The notes: generated by a model from the letters alone, not told the origin. A stretch of 64,000 nucleotides of DNA from Phytophthora hibernalis (GCA_012656075.1 JAAKBF010000006.1:109956-173955), one strand, 5' to 3'. Shown: positions 43,165 through 55,748, numbered from the stretch's first letter. Translations and numbers: made by a program.

Positions 43165-44490
43165 TTACAGCTTCTCCTGTATCCGGTTCAACGTCTTTAG
43201 CTCAGCTTTGCGGTCACCGCTAAGAATGACACGCCCAGCTTTCGCTTCTAGAGCTTCCGTGGCTAACGTATCCGCCGCTGGGTTGTAGCATCGGACTAGA
43301 TGGAGGTAGCGTACTGAGTTGAGGCGATCGATGAGTTCCTTATGGCGCGCCAACTGAATTTGCAACGTCTCCTTCCTGCATGCGATCACCCCCATGGATT
43401 GCTGGATTGCGAGCCTGGAATCGCCGACTATAATAAGGTCGGTGATGCCCCGGTCAAGGGCCGCGATGACGCCGTTATTCATTCCGGAGTTCTCGGCGAT
43501 ATTGACCGTGGTTTCCAAAGGTGAACATTCGCAGCGATCACAATGTCCCACATCGGCAACCGCCACAAGACCCACGAGCAACTACCATAGCCGCCATACT
43601 TCTCCGTCTTCGCCGACCCGTCGAAAGACAGGACGTATCCTTCAAAGTCGTGTAGTACGTGCGCGTAAAGCAATTCTGGGTCCAAACGGACACTAGCCGA
43701 GTTTTTAGATGGTGGTACAATGTGTGCTAACGACTCGTCGAGTCCAATGTGTGGAGTGATAGAGCCTTGCAACAGCTGAGCGAATTCGATATCCCGCTCT
43801 CGCACCCGTTTAATTTTTATGTGGTAAGGAGAAAGCAGGACGGCGAAGCTCACTGATCGCCCGTACAATGTCTTCGACGAGAACACCCACTCTAACGTGG
43901 ATAACCGGGTGTAGACATGGATGGTCTTGCCCGCCACCAGCGTATAGCATATCTTCAGCAATTGAAGCAACGCAAGCACTTCTCGCTCAGTTGGGTGGTA
44001 GTTGACCTCACTCTCTTTCAGCACTCGGCCACAGAAGCGGACTGGGTGCAGTTTCCCATCATGCATCTGCATCAGGGTGATACTCAACGCCCAATCATTG
44101 GCAAAGACCATGACATGGACGTCTTTCGCTGAGTCGAAGTGCCTTAGAATAGGCGCTTCTGTCATCTTCCGCGTTAGCTCAGCGAATGAAGCTCTGGCGG
44201 TCGATAAGTCACTTCCACTACCGAAGTCATCTTCTTTCAGCTTATAAAGCACAGCTCCATACAACGCTAGGTTTTGGATGAACCGGCTGTAGTAATTGAG
44301 TGCGCCAGGGAATGCTTGCATCCCTTTTTCGCTGACGGGAAGGAAGCTCAGCGATCGCGGCCAGCTTCTTGGGATCCGCAGCAATTCCGTCGGCTGTCAC
44401 TTTGTGGGACAGGAAGTCGACCATCGGCTGGACGAAAATACTCTTGGTGAAACTCACACTGACTCTGCACTCGGCGAATCGGGTCAACAA
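43165..44490 (-). CDS. RT-associated RNase H plus second RNase H domain (gypsy pol)
   Basis: Frames 44490-44242, 44384-43479 and 43581-43165. The first part finishes reverse transcriptase (LNYYSRFIQNLALYGAVLY) and carries the RT RNase H (VMVFANDWALSITLMQ, YHPTEREVLALLQLLK). A second, separate RNase H follows: LSFDGSAKTEKYGGYG (Asp), IAENSGMNNGVIAAL (Glu), IIVGDSRLAIQQ (Asp) and CYNPAADTLATEAL (Asp), i.e. all four catalytic acids. Gypsy elements with a dual RNase H are known in plants (Tat) and oomycetes. Confidence 0.75.
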
Positions 44491-45452
44491 CCGGTCGAGC
44501 GTGTTGAGGCACTCGTCGAAGGTTGCACCTCCAAACAGATATCGTCGACAAACGATCGTCGACCAAAGACCGGAATTAGCTGGGACTCGTCTGGTTCACT
44601 CGTACTGAACATGTCATTTTCAGGGCTGTTGATGAGCTCTTGTAGCGGGTCAGACTCGCCGAGAGATCGGTAGTCGGCTTCAAATTTGGTGCTTAAACTC
44701 ATCGAATCGGCCCCTTGCGTTAGCCGGGATGGTCGTTTCTTTCGCTGAGCTGTTGCTGCAGCCTCAGCGAGCCACATCTTCTCGGCGAATGTCGCCCAGC
44801 CACCACTTGATTGCATGTAACCCCAGAGAGCATTGTCGATGAGTCGCTGGTAGATCATGGGAGCATTTTTAAGCCCAAACGGCGTGCGCAGCCACTCGAA
44901 GTGGCCTAGGCACACACAAAGGCTGAAATCTCGCGAGCTCGTCGAGTCATCATTACGGCCCAGAATCCACTAGCAGCGTCGAGGAACAGAACCACAAGTA
45001 GCTCTCGCGTTCCGTTAGCAGGTCGTCGACCAGCGGCATTGCATATTCCATGCTGACTGTAATTTCATTCACCAGCTTATAGTCGATGCAAAGCCTAATG
45101 TCGACACCATTCTTTTCATGACGATCATGATAGGCGAGGCCCAAGGACTCTTCGAAAATGACACGAGCCCTGCCTGAAGCAGAGCTTTCAAAAGCTCATA
45201 GAGTTTGCTCAATTTCTTCAGCGGCACTCGCCGAGATCGTTGCTTGATGGGTTCGTGCCCTTGGACGTCGATATCGCAGACCACTCCGTATGCCGGTGGT
45301 GGAAGCGCATTTCCCCTCGAGATCATGATATTTTCATGACGTTTCAAGGTTTCGACGAGCTTCTTCTGCTGTCGAACATCATGCGCTGGAGATATAACGT
45401 TGTGACCTTCGTAGTCTAGAACCGTTGATAACGACTCCGTCAGGTCAGGCAA
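44484..45452 (-). CDS. Reverse transcriptase (gypsy pol), frame-broken
   Basis: Frames 45452-45069, 45144-44953 and 44915-44484. Motifs in order: RSRRVPLKKLSKLYELLKAL, LVSFSKSPWASPIMIV, RLCIDYKLVNEIT, LRTPFGLKNAPMIYQRL, and the catalytic box as FVDD (RSFVDDICLEV). An insertion-like Ser/Lys-rich stretch (EAAATAQRKKRPSRLTQGAD to ENDMFSTSEPDE) lies between the PFGL and FVDD motifs, which is longer than usual. At least two frame breaks. Confidence 0.75.
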
Positions 45453-47125
45453 AAAGCGAGCTCATGAGCGTAATCTGTTAGACTTTCATCGCTCGACCAG
45501 TGTTCAAACTCGGCGAGTTCTGACCCGTCTTCGAGAACGACGTCAGCCGTCGAGAGGCGCATCTCGAGTTCTTCAGCGGCTGCGAGGAACCGCAACCGAA
45601 GGTCTTCTGCTGGGTCCTTGTTTAATGGAGTGTCTGACACTTCCAACTCGTCACATTCGACGAGTCCTGGCTCCTGTAGCCAAGGAGTGTGTCGAACAGG
45701 GTCACGTTCGCCAAGGTCCCACTGGTCACCCCTGTCCATTTGGGTATTGCATCGCTTCCGATGCTCCTCGCTATGGACAGCGGTTATCGCCGAGTCTTGC
45801 TGATCCAATGGCGGCTGCTGCCATTCGCTTCTTTCCGTTGTGTCAATTAGAGAATCGTCAGTTTGCTTCGCCGAGATGGTCGAATCGTCGGGTTTCGTCG
45901 AGTCTCCCTCCATGACGTCAGTCTGAGGTGCCTCTCCGCTCGCTGAGTTAGACACACCTGTCGGATCTTCGTCAAGCTCGTCGATTTCTAGCGATTCACG
46001 GGCATCGTCCTCCTCTAGGTGGATGGATCTTGGTTTTATAGCCGTCGGTGTTTTGTACTGTGGCCTTTCGACAGCGGGAGGCTGTCGGCTAAGCCATTCC
46101 ATATATAGCCGTTGTTCGTTCCGTAGGAGTCGGTCGAGAGCGCCCTCGTAGGCCAGCACTTGCCAGTCGCGATATTTCGCTGAGTTCACCCGCACATCAC
46201 CATCATCCCGAGGCAGTACACCGTGAGGCATCCACAGAACCACTGGAAAATGGGCTGGACACCACGTTAGGCGTGCGGTGATGTTCGTCAGCAAGACCCG
46301 TACGGCTCGTCCAGCAGCGTTGTGCTCGACTGTCGGAATCACCCCTTTCAATTGTCGAACCCACGGCTCATGCGTCGATTCGCTGGGATGCTTCCGTCTC
46401 AACTTGAACTAAGCGATTTCTCTGCTCATGATGTCCAATGTCTCTCGTGGGCTTCCAATCACTTCTCCGCCGTACTCCGTGTCATCTAAGTCTCTCGACG
46501 ACTTGATTAATAGCACCACGCCTTCATCGGACAGTTTTGCCATCGAGCTGTACAAGTCCAGCCTGATACCGGCTGGTATCATGAAGTCGATACCCAAGAT
46601 CAGGTCGACTTCGGCATGATGAGGCATGATCCACACCTCAAATTCGTAAACTACTTCCCGCCCCAGCGTAACCTTAACGATTGCGCGAGAGGTGGTCGCC
46701 ACCTTTGACTTGGCGATTCCTTGGACATCGATCTTCATGTCATCGTTGGTCAGTCGCCTCAGCCGCAATTTCCTTGCGAACGCTTCGGTCACAGATGACA
46801 CGTTTTCCCCGGTGTCCAACAAGATCTTCGTCCGTTCATCATTCACAGCCCCCATCACTAGAGCTCGCATTCTCACTCGGCGATCAAATTTCCTCGATGA
46901 CCACCAACCCAATCGCTCACCAGGGAGCAACTTCCATCTCTTGGTTTGACCGATCGAGATCATCGGTCGCTGAGTTCCGTCCATACTTCCAATCGCTTGG
47001 TCTTCGTCTTCATTCGTCTCGCCGAGCTCGCTGTTCTCGTCCACATCCACTTGTCCACTTTCTTCATCATTCTCACTCTCACTCCACTCGTCGGGCCGTT
47101 GCGCTTCTCCAACAAAATCAAACAC
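45440..47125 (-). CDS. Aspartic protease and downstream pol linker (gypsy)
   Basis: 47125-46409 holds the protease: TKILLDTGENVSSVTEAFAR (catalytic DTG), VDLILGIDFMIPAGIRLDLY (the second conserved block). 46402-45440 is a 320-aa acidic linker without known domains except WCPAHFPVVLWMPHGVLP near its start. Its stop at 45440 overlaps the RT frame start (45452) by a few bases, consistent with frameshifted expression or a break. Confidence 0.7.
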
Positions 47126-47164
47126 GTAGTTTGCTTCGACTGCTGGTTCTGCTGAGTGTGGCAG

Positions 47165-49492
47165 CCCGTTGTTTGTCCAACCCAGTCATGGTTGGTGAGC
47201 CCACTAGTTTAAATGGCTCGACGAGTAGATGTCCTGAAGATCGTCCGGGACAATGGACTTGTCGACTGACGTCTCAACGAACTTGGCGAGTTTCTCGAAG
47301 CGTCGGAAGAGTTCGCACTGGCCTACTTCGTGCACTTGCTTGCAGAACTTGCAGCGTCGGCGACAGAAGTGTGCATCGTGACCTGCTGCTCCGCAAGATC
47401 CACACGGACCGTATGTCTTCCGCTCTAGGGACCCGTCTCGGCGATTAGCTTGTCCTTTTGGATTCGACGAGTTCTGCTGATATCGGTTGGAGTCTCCAGT
47501 CGTATTACCGGCGTCGATGTATTCCGAATCTTCTTCCGCGTCTTGGTTGAGAACTTCGCTCGCGTCGCTTTCTCCATTCGACGAGTCTTAGAGGTCGGTG
47601 TTTCCGTAGCTCGGCGAGTGTCGAGTGCTGCCCACAGGTCGTCGATTGACGCGTCTGCTAGCGTAACTCGGCGACTGCTGTCTTCACCCTGTCGACCACG
47701 GCGTTCATCCTGCTGTTTCTTGGAGTCGACTCGGCGATTTTGTTCTCCCTTCTTCTCAGCTCGTTTGGCGTCCTTACTGCGGCTTGTGCTCAGACGATCG
47801 CGTTGTTTCTTGCGCTTTCCTCCGAGCAATCGCTGATTGATCACCTTCTCGACCTTCGTAATATCGCTGAGTCGTTGTGGGTACAGTAGATCCATGATGT
47901 CGTCGTCTCCGCAATTAAGCAGGAAATGTTCGACGTGGTCTGCGGCGTCAGCTCCACCCTTCTCGTACTGGATGTGGGTGGTGCGTAGCCACTCAATCGC
48001 AGCAAGAAGTCGCAGACATGTTCATTCTCCCTGCGTCTTGCTAAGTAGTAGCGGGCTCGCGCCGACTGGTCGAATTGCGAGCAGTAGTAGTCCAGGAAGG
48101 CTTCGCTGCGTAGACTCCACTTTCGCTGAGTCTTCTTGGGTAGCCGCCGGAACCACCCCTAGCAGCCTTGCCCAGACTCAGCGAGAACGGTTTACACCAC
48201 TCATCTTGCCGTTTGCACGTCCCCTTCATCTCGTAGATGAAGCGTTTGATCCATTGTAGCGCATCTTCTGAACGATAGCGCTTCCCTTCAAAGGTCGTGA
48301 TCTTCTCAAGCGGCGCGTGCGTCTAATTTCCAAGACTTGTCCTCAGTCGCTTTCAGCTCCGTCGAAGCTGAGCTGGCAGATGTGGTCGTGCGGCGACTCA
48401 TCGACATCGCGGTACCCAGGGTAGTCGTCTCCATCGCCGAGTTGGTCATCACCTCCGGAGGTTGCGATTGCTGCGGCATCCGATCGAATCAAACGACGGA
48501 GCTCGGCGGCTTCTTCAGCAGTGATGAACTCTGCCATTGGGCGCCGAGCCGGCTGATCGCTGGCTTTCTTCGGAGTTTGCATGTACGAGTCGGCGAAATA
48601 CAGTGCTCGTTCAGTGCTACGGAATACACCACGCTTCGGCTCGGGTGTCTTTGGTAACGGAATTGTCGCTGGGTCTTCGTTCGGCTCGGGGAAAACGTAC
48701 GGCTCGGTGATGTGCGGCTGTGGTGGAGCCAGTTTGGTTTCGTCGAGTTCTTCAGCTCGGCGAGCATTGGTTAATTGTCCCTTGTGTCCACCTTGCATCC
48801 CGAACAAGTCTTTCAACTTGTGCTTCCATCTCATCAGCTCGACTCCGACCGTGTGCACACTCCAAGATGTCAGCGCCGGTTTCGACGGCTTATGGCCGAA
48901 CCGGTACCCCATTGCTCCGAGTAATATCGCTGTGTCTTCGACGAGTTGGTCCATCGTTTGGCTGTTGACAGGATGGCCCAATTCTTCGCTGAGTTGAGGC
49001 CACTTTGCCTGGTACATGTACATTGGCGCGAGAATGTTGATCCACCGGCTGTTAGTCTTCATTTCTTCGACGATTCGTGCCACGACTCGGTTAGCCTTCG
49101 GTGTCTCAGCGTTCTTCGTGGCCTTCGGAACAAGCGGTGGTCGGTCACCCGGAGCCCCGTCTTGTTCGTCGTCATCGCCGAGTTCCGCTGCGAGGTTCCG
49201 CTCGACTGGGTGAGGAGTTCCCATACGGGTCACCTGCAGCCACAACTCGTCGACTTCTTCACGGAGATCGGCGACTCTCTTCACGTCGTCATACTCCGTC
49301 CCTTCATCATCATCCTTCTCTTCTTCTTCTTCCTCCTCGCTTCCATTGTCTTCGTTATCGTCGAAATCGTCAAACTAGACGGAACGCGTCGCCTCCGCGT
49401 CCGCGGCGGTAATGCTGGCTTTCGTCGAGTCCGACTCGTCGAGCGGCGATCCTCCGGCCGTCGCCGGGCTTGCGTCGCTCAAACTTGGCCAT
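47165..49492 (-). CDS. Gag polyprotein of the gypsy element
   Basis: Start ATG at 49492 (MAKFERRKPGD). Frames 49284-48343, about 48340-47895 and 47895-47425 follow. The long acidic N-terminus (a Glu/Asp run near 49320) precedes a capsid-like retrotransposon-gag region (ITTFEGKRYRSEDALQWIKRFIYEMK, DEWCKPFSLSLG), an Arg/Lys-rich linker and a CCHC knuckle near 47,400-47,340 (CGSCGAAGHDAHFC) followed by further Cys (CKFCKQ). Several single-base breaks. Confidence 0.7.
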
Positions 49493-49564
49493 CTTCTCTC
49501 ACTTGTTGCTCTTAACTTGGTTGTACTTGGTACCTGCGAAAACAAAGCACACCCCTGAATCAGT

Positions 49565-50539
49565 TGAGATGTTGTGATTCACAGAAAACGTCGTTAGTTT
49601 GGCTTCCACGCAACAGCACAACAATTCGCCGAGTCAGGTCGGCGATGTTGGGCTTGCGCAGGGTTCCTGTCGGATCCCTTAGCGGTTCGCACAGCCGGGG
49701 TCCAGTTGATTGTTGTCCCCAACAAGTACCAAACTCCAAACTCTCCCTGAGCGGGGCAGTCTCCGTGCTAAACCCTCTGCCTTCCACCAAAGGATGGACG
49801 GCAGCGCGCGAGCGCTTTTACAGGTCACTAGGAGCAGATTACGCCCAGCTAGGAGGTTACGGTGTCCTGGGTTGTGCAGACCCACCGGCTCGTCGAATTG
49901 ACGAGACTTGTCTTCGCTTGGAAGCGAGAAGTGCCCACCCCGGACCGACCTTGATCTCTTGGCGCTACCAGACGGCTCCCCTACAAGCTATACCTCTCGG
50001 AGAACGACGGCAGACATAATTCAGCCCACGCAGGGATTTACCGGAAAAGTGTACGTTGTTCTTGGACTTAGAAGATTCTGCTCTGATTATTATCTCTATG
50101 TCTCGGAGAGCCCCTTCGGGCTCTTCCCTATGGTCTTCTATCGGTCCTTTACAAATATCTAATGAAATGGAGTCGTTACAGATCTCCTGCGACTCTTCGC
50201 TCAGCTCCATCCCTTGGTGTCGAGCTGTTTACCTACCTCTCGGCGACTCTTCACCCAGATCCTGATATATCCTCCGTTGGTATATCTCTCTCGAGGCATA
50301 TTCTCGCCAAGTCGACTTTCGCCGAGTCCAACTTTCGCCGAGTCGATTATCGCCGAGTCCGTCCATCGCTGAGTCCGTCCTTCGCTGAGTCCAGCTAAGT
50401 GCGATCCCCGTTTAAATCCGTTTCCTGTTGAGTGCGGTGTATCCACTTGGCGATGTATCCACTTGGCGATGTACCCACTGGTCTAGCTTAGGCATCCCTA
50501 GTGTAGGGTTACCCAAAATCTGGATTTCCCGACACCACA
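49565..50539 (-). repeat. 5' LTR (right copy) of the gypsy element
   Basis: 975 bp, from TGTGGTGTCGGG at 50539 (minus strand) to ACATCTCA at 49565. The inner end differs from ACACCACA of the outer 3' LTR end at two bases. The downstream leader begins ACTGATTCAGGGG; no tRNA primer was assigned. Confidence 0.85.
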
Positions 50540-51417
50540 CTGTACTTAGCTCAAGGTGACACCCTGGACGAGGCAGCGACGGTGCTGGGCATCTGCAGGA
50601 TGTGCGATGTCAACTACATCAACGACACTCTGATGGTGCTCAGCACCATGTCCCGCAAGCTCGTGGTGATGCCCTCCCCAGAAGAAATTCCCGCTATCGA
50701 GGACGGCTTCTTTGGCGTCGTTGGCGCGATTGACGGTACTCTAATCAAGATTCCCCGGCCGCATGACTTTGAAGGTTGGTACTGCCGGAAAACTTTCCGG
50801 CGGTGAATATACAAGCAATTGTCGATCATCGCGGATGGTTCCGCTCACTTTCCATTCGCGCTGGGTCTAATAACGACCAGTCGCTGTGGAATGGCTCCGG
50901 GGTCAAGAAGCGGTATGTTACTACTTTGAATCGGCGCTACTACTATTCTGATAATAACTTATTTATCTGTACAAGACTATCAACATTCGTGCCACAAGGC
51001 AAACATCTGATAGGCGACGCCGGATACAAGTTATGGAGGCATATGCTGACAGCATTCCCCGAGCAAGAAGCTGCCGTCGATCCTCGCATGCGGCTTTACA
51101 ATAAAGCCCCCTCAAGAACACGAATCGCTGTTGAGTGTGCCTTCGGCCAGCGGAAGAACAGGTTTCGATTCTCCTGGGAAAGCTAGAGCAGAAGACGTCG
51201 AACTCTATTTGCAACGTCATATTGGGGTGTGCAGTTCTTCACAACCTTCTGATTCTAGCTAACGATACTTACAGTGTTGATGGGTCAGACCCAATGCTCA
51301 ACGAAGAACCTCCTGTTGTACCCGAAGATTGCAGTGATCAAGAGATCACTATTTCCAATTTGCAAGGCATTGCAAAACGTGATGATCTTGCCGATATTAT
51401 AGCTGGTATTCACTAAG
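50540..51417 (+). pseudogene. Harbinger transposase, 3' part
   Basis: Continues the piece at 37866-38230 after the gypsy insertion: LAQGDTLDEAATVLGICRM, then the DDE catalytic core with GVVGAIDGTLIKIPRP (first Asp), HLIGDAGYKLWRHM (second Asp) and AVECAFGQRKNRF (Glu). C-terminal VILGCAVLHNLLI is the usual end block. Frame changes occur near 50806 and 51180, each in or beside short runs (CCGG, GGGAAA). All three catalytic residues are present. Confidence 0.75.
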
Positions 51418-51479
51418 CAATATTGAACTTGAAGCAATCCCTGTATTAAAGGCCCTTGTATCGCCATCTTAGGTTCTGC

Positions 51480-52200
51480 CCTACTGCTTACATGTCGGTT
51501 GTTACTGCCTTTCTACCAGCCGCTGCAATAACTGCAGTTGTAGCTGTTGCAGTCGTTGGGTCTCTTCATGTTGGCGTTGCATAACTGATGTCAGCGCTCG
51601 CAATGGATCATCAACTTCCGATCGACTGCTCATTGATGGAGCGATAGCCTCCATACCTCTTTGCAGAGCGAACGCTAGCTGGACAACCGGTGGCCCTTCA
51701 AATTCGATTTGATTGAAGTGTCCGATGCATCAGTCGTCGTCCCTTCTTTGGTCTCTTCGTTCAGGTGTGTATCCATGAGAATATCGCCACTGAGACCAGC
51801 TCTAGATGCAAATGCATTATTCAGAATTGTCCATAGGCCATCGTCAATTTCTCCGGCATCGCTGGGATTATTTCCAGTCCTGGTTGCTTTTCCTTTCTCT
51901 TTCCTGTACATACACTTCAACTTTCGATACTTTTGGGAGACCTAGATGATACAACGAACGGAGCACAATATCATTAGACGCGTGCAATAATGAGCCAAAT
52001 ACCACACAGCGAAAATTTTACCTGCTCTTGCTTGATTAGCATGCCAAGCGATTGCGATAATACACTCGCAAATAGCTGCCACGCTAGCGATTTTTTGTTT
52101 CTGCTGTCTCCAAACGCCGCTTTACCTCACCGTCAGCAAACCGCAGACGCAGTAGCTCGCTCACCATCTCATCGGTCCAGCGAATTCAGCCCACCGCCAT
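51480..52200 (-). pseudogene. Myb/SANT-like partner protein of the Harbinger element
   Basis: On the minus strand, convergent to the transposase. From about 52180: WTDEMVSELLRLRFADGEVK (Myb/SANT-like helix start), a break near 52090, then AWQLFASVLSQSLG, and after probable introns an exon at 51920-51675 (KATRTGNNPSDAGEIDDGLW) and a Gln/Leu-rich coiled-coil tail near 51600-51490. Autonomous Harbinger elements normally encode such a second DNA-binding protein. Confidence 0.55.
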
Positions 52201-52312
52201 CGCTTACATGTCCTTCTTGGTTCGTCCCGGCTTCATCACGCGGTCCTTCTTCTTACTATTGCCAGGCTTCGAGGTTACTAACGACCCAGGCGACTGAATG
52301 CCCTGCGCGCTA

Positions 52313-54115
52313 TTATTGGACGCTGCACCGATGTCGAACGTCGTGTATCGAGGGCGCGTCTGCTAGCTCCGATGGGAAGGGCGACCATGATCTAGCCGGC
52401 GTGGCCAACGCTCGGCCGTCCGGAGGATCGGGCGCGAACGACATGATGGGGAAGTGTCTTGGGGCAGAATTGCAAGTACCAACTATCGGGGGCTTGCGGT
52501 GGTTCGTGGTGGTGGAGAGGCAACAGTCTTGGTTGGTGGTGCACACTTGACCAGCCAGGGCACGTGTTCGAGCCACGGCCAAGCACTCCTGAAACCAGTG
52601 TTCGAGTCGATCCCATTTCTGCAGCAAGCGCTTGATAACCTTCTCTAACCCCATAAACCGATGTTCTTAGTGTTCAATCAGTTGGCGAGAGGCTCCATTG
52701 TTCGCCATTTCACGTAGCTCCGCAAAGAGACTCCCCATGCTAGCATTTAACCAAACATCGTACGTGGTGCGAGCAATACGCGAAAGCAAGTCCGTTCCGT
52801 CGGGGATGTGTTGGCGCTGCGGGACAATTCCGAATTCCATCTTGGTCGCGACATTGGCAAGATGTGGCATGAACCATTCCCATTGCAGACTAAGGCCCGT
52901 TTTCATCATCCACTTGACATCTGGTCCAGCATCACTCGTAGCACGGATACATCCCTGATTGTCAGTCCAAAATCTTTGAGTAGTGCAAGAATCCACCGCT
53001 TGAACGGTCCGCGAGTCCCTTCACTTCTCTCGCCATACATGGGCTCATAATGGCGAGTTCCCAGAACAATAGATTGAAAATTCCAGTCGCGGTCGACGGA
53101 ATAAAGACGCAAGCCCACCTATTTTGTTGATTTCTGGGTCTTCGATGACAGCACGTCACACACTATGGCGTATATTGGCACGTTGAGGACTCTACTGCGA
53201 TCGATATAAACACAAGCCGTTCTTCTGGCACTTGAATATAACTCTGCAATTGCACGCGTAACAGTCTGGTTGTTGACAGTGACTCGAAATTCATCCCCCA
53301 GGGTAAAGTCGGCAAGTAGCTCTGATTCTTTATATTCTCCGATTCGAAATGGGAGATCGTTATTAACCACACGCATGGTCTCCAGAAGTAGATTAATTCG
53401 TCGACTGTCGTCTCTATTCTGAACAGCGCAGTGAATACGTTCGAGCTGCTCAGCGCGGTTTTTTTCTGGTATTATCTGCTTTCACCTTCGGTGCAGTAAG
53501 CAAGTGCTTTTCACCTAGATGTTTGAAAGCCTTTGACGTGTTGCCGAAAAGCTGAATGATCTTGTTCTCATGTCGACAGTCATGGCTTCCTTTGCAAATC
53601 CAGCATAAGTAATTTTTACCATCAACCACGGAGGTAACACGAACACCCCAATCAAGAATAATAGAGCGTTCCCCTCGACGTTTCGGAACCACGGTGAACC
53701 CACTAAGAGGTATATAATCTCGAATTGTTTTAGTCACGTGTGGAGGCACTGGAACTGTAGATCCCGAAGTCGTATTCGGCATGATGTCAGCTGCAGCTCC
53801 AACGTCACTATGCTCCTCCGCGCCGACCAGGGTTGCTGTAGGTGGATTGGTTTCCTGGACCCAAAATCGCTGCTCTATTTGCTATATTTGCTCTGAAACG
53901 CTGCTTGGCTGCGGTTGAGGGATAGACACGAGGCGGGGACTATTTTCGAGAAAATCGGCCCCCGTCCTACCCGTCGTCGCTTTGAGAGCGTCTGAGAAGA
54001 TTTGGGTCCGAAATGACTGCGGGGTTATCTTGAAGAAACGTTGTCGTTGTGGTCGAGCAGAATTATTTACTCCGGGGCCTTGGCGAGCCGTGATATTCCG
54101 CTTTGGTAGACTCAA
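52313..54115 (-). pseudogene. hAT-type transposase remnant (BED finger to central region)
   Basis: Minus-strand pieces 54115-53882 and 53782-53450 carry a BED-type zinc finger (YLCWICKGSHDCRHENK...AFKHLGEKH). 53376-53119 (RVTVNNQTVTRAIAELYSSA), 53118-52906 (RLYSVDRDWNFQSIVLGTRH) and 52996-52667 (TDNQGCIRATSDAGPDVKWM, WFMPHLANVATKM) form the RNase-H-like hAT core; 52654-52560 adds VIKRLLQKWDRLEHWF. The C-terminal dimerisation block is absent on this strand. Confidence 0.6.
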
Positions 54116-54154
54116 GACGATTAACTGACCAATGCAGCTAGTTCATTTGCGTCT

Positions 54155-54700
54155 ATGTTGGAATTACCTAGTCTTCATCCGCAAACAGTGTTTTCGGAAG
54201 AGCTGATGGAGTTTACTGAAGAACAGGTGGTACCAATAGCACAACGAGATGTACACGAAGCTCGAGTCGATGAGGAACTGGACAGGGGCTTACTGATCCA
54301 AGTATACTTCGGGTCATGTCGTCAGAACAACCCGAGACCATTCTTTCTTACTGGAAGCGGCAACCGGACGAGAACAACTATCGTATCCTGCATATTGCAG
54401 CACGAGTCCTGTACACAATTCCTTCTTCAGCTGTTCAGATCGAGAATTTTTGGGATCACCGCAATGCTTGTTACAAGTCATCGAACAAGAATTGCAAAGC
54501 ACAATATCGACATGTGTTCTTTTCACAACAGGAACCGCCGATTTGTCGATGAAGCCAACTCCAAAAGCTTCGGATGTGGAGGTAAAGGAAGCAATCCCAG
54601 CAAATGTTCTAGTGACCCTGATCTCCCAAGAGATTGACGCACCATTCACTGCCGAATGGGAGAGCGAAATGGCATCATGTTTGTTCGATAGCGATTAATT
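54155..54700 (+). pseudogene. hAT transposase C-terminal dimerisation fragment, opposite strand
   Basis: Frame 54316-54552 reads PETILSYWKRQPDENNYRIL then HIAARVLYTIPSSAVQIEN, the hAT dimerisation pattern (W...L..A...L.IP.SSA..E). It faces away from the hAT pieces at 52313-54115. Frame breaks near 54450. Confidence 0.55.
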
Positions 54701-55740
54701 CAGCTTTAAGTTTAATGCATTCATTTCATTTACGTTCTTGACGCACATGCTAGTCACGATAGTCCTTTGGTCATATTCAGGGTTGTCGTGCTGCCACCAA
54801 GTTGCTGGGCGAGCAAATCGAAGCAAGAAAATTAAAGGCATGTTCAGATGAAAGCTGTAAGGTATCTGTGGTTCATATTGAACACGCACTGCTAATGAAT
54901 TACGTACTCGAAGTAATTGAAATGATAAGGCTCGCGTTTAAAACTGTGGCTATCGATCTTAAGAATCAGTGTAAAGCATGAACCATTCCTAGAATTGCTA
55001 GATAACCTGTTTGGTCGGCAAAGAAGCTAATCATTTACTGCTTGGACGCATTGGTTGTGTACTCGTACAGCGCAGCTCCCGTTCCCGCTGAAAATTTCGT
55101 TGCCGAACTTGTTTGATGGCTGCGAGTCGTGCATGAATCAGTTCTGCAGCGTGTGCTTTGTCTGTTTTATCGTCACCTTTCGAACAGCGCCCTCTTGTAC
55201 CTCGTGTGATTTTTGAGCGATGTTCTGCTAATAGTTTTTTCTTGACATGACTCCTTTTTCTTGATTGGTCGTTTGCTGAGCTTCGGCACAGGATGAGCAG
55301 TCGCAAGTAGCTGAGATATACCGCAATTTATTTGAGCAAGTGCCATCAAAACCTTACACTTTTCTCCACCAGTTGGTTTGGGCAACATGTCTTTTTGATT
55401 TTCTTCGCATGGGTTTGACTTGCTGGGAGTGGTCGCAGAGCCGATATTAACTGTTGGTTGCGTTGGTTCGAAATCAAACCAACAGCAGCAGCACATTCAG
55501 CATTAGCCGAAAAACTATTGGCCCGCTTTTCACTGTAAGCACTGCGTGCATGAAAGGGCTTTTTGAGCTGCAGACAAATATATTCAATGCATCCTCAGGG
55601 CATCGAGAAGCGGTTGCATCCACTGTGTGCCTTGTTGCTTCACACTTTAATTTCGCGCTTATTTGCATGTTTTTGTGGTGTACGGAAATCCTTATTTTGG
55701 ACCGTCTAAGCTAGGACAAGTGGATACATCGCACCCACGC
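54701..55740. other. Spacer left of the tRNA array
   Basis: Contains a minus-strand coding-like stretch (55496-55031 in two frames; PKPTGGEKCKVLMALAQINC, then DKAHAAELIHARLAAIKQVR), basic and helical, family not recognised. Nothing else supported. Confidence 0.35.
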
Positions 55741-55748
55741 AAACGAAG

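Larger units (their letters stand above)
38231..50539 (-). mobile_element. Ty3/gypsy LTR retrotransposon, chromodomain type, full length
   Basis: 12,309 bp oriented on the minus strand, with LTRs at both ends, outer termini TGTGGTGT...ACACCACA and 4-bp CTGT target duplications (38227-38230 and 50540-50543). Gene order from right to left: gag, protease, reverse transcriptase, RNase H, second RNase H, integrase, chromodomain, then an antisense-strand ORF before the 3' LTR. The two LTRs differ at about 15 sites over 920 bp by eye, roughly half being homopolymer indels, so the insertion is recent. It sits inside a Harbinger transposase gene. Confidence 0.9.
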
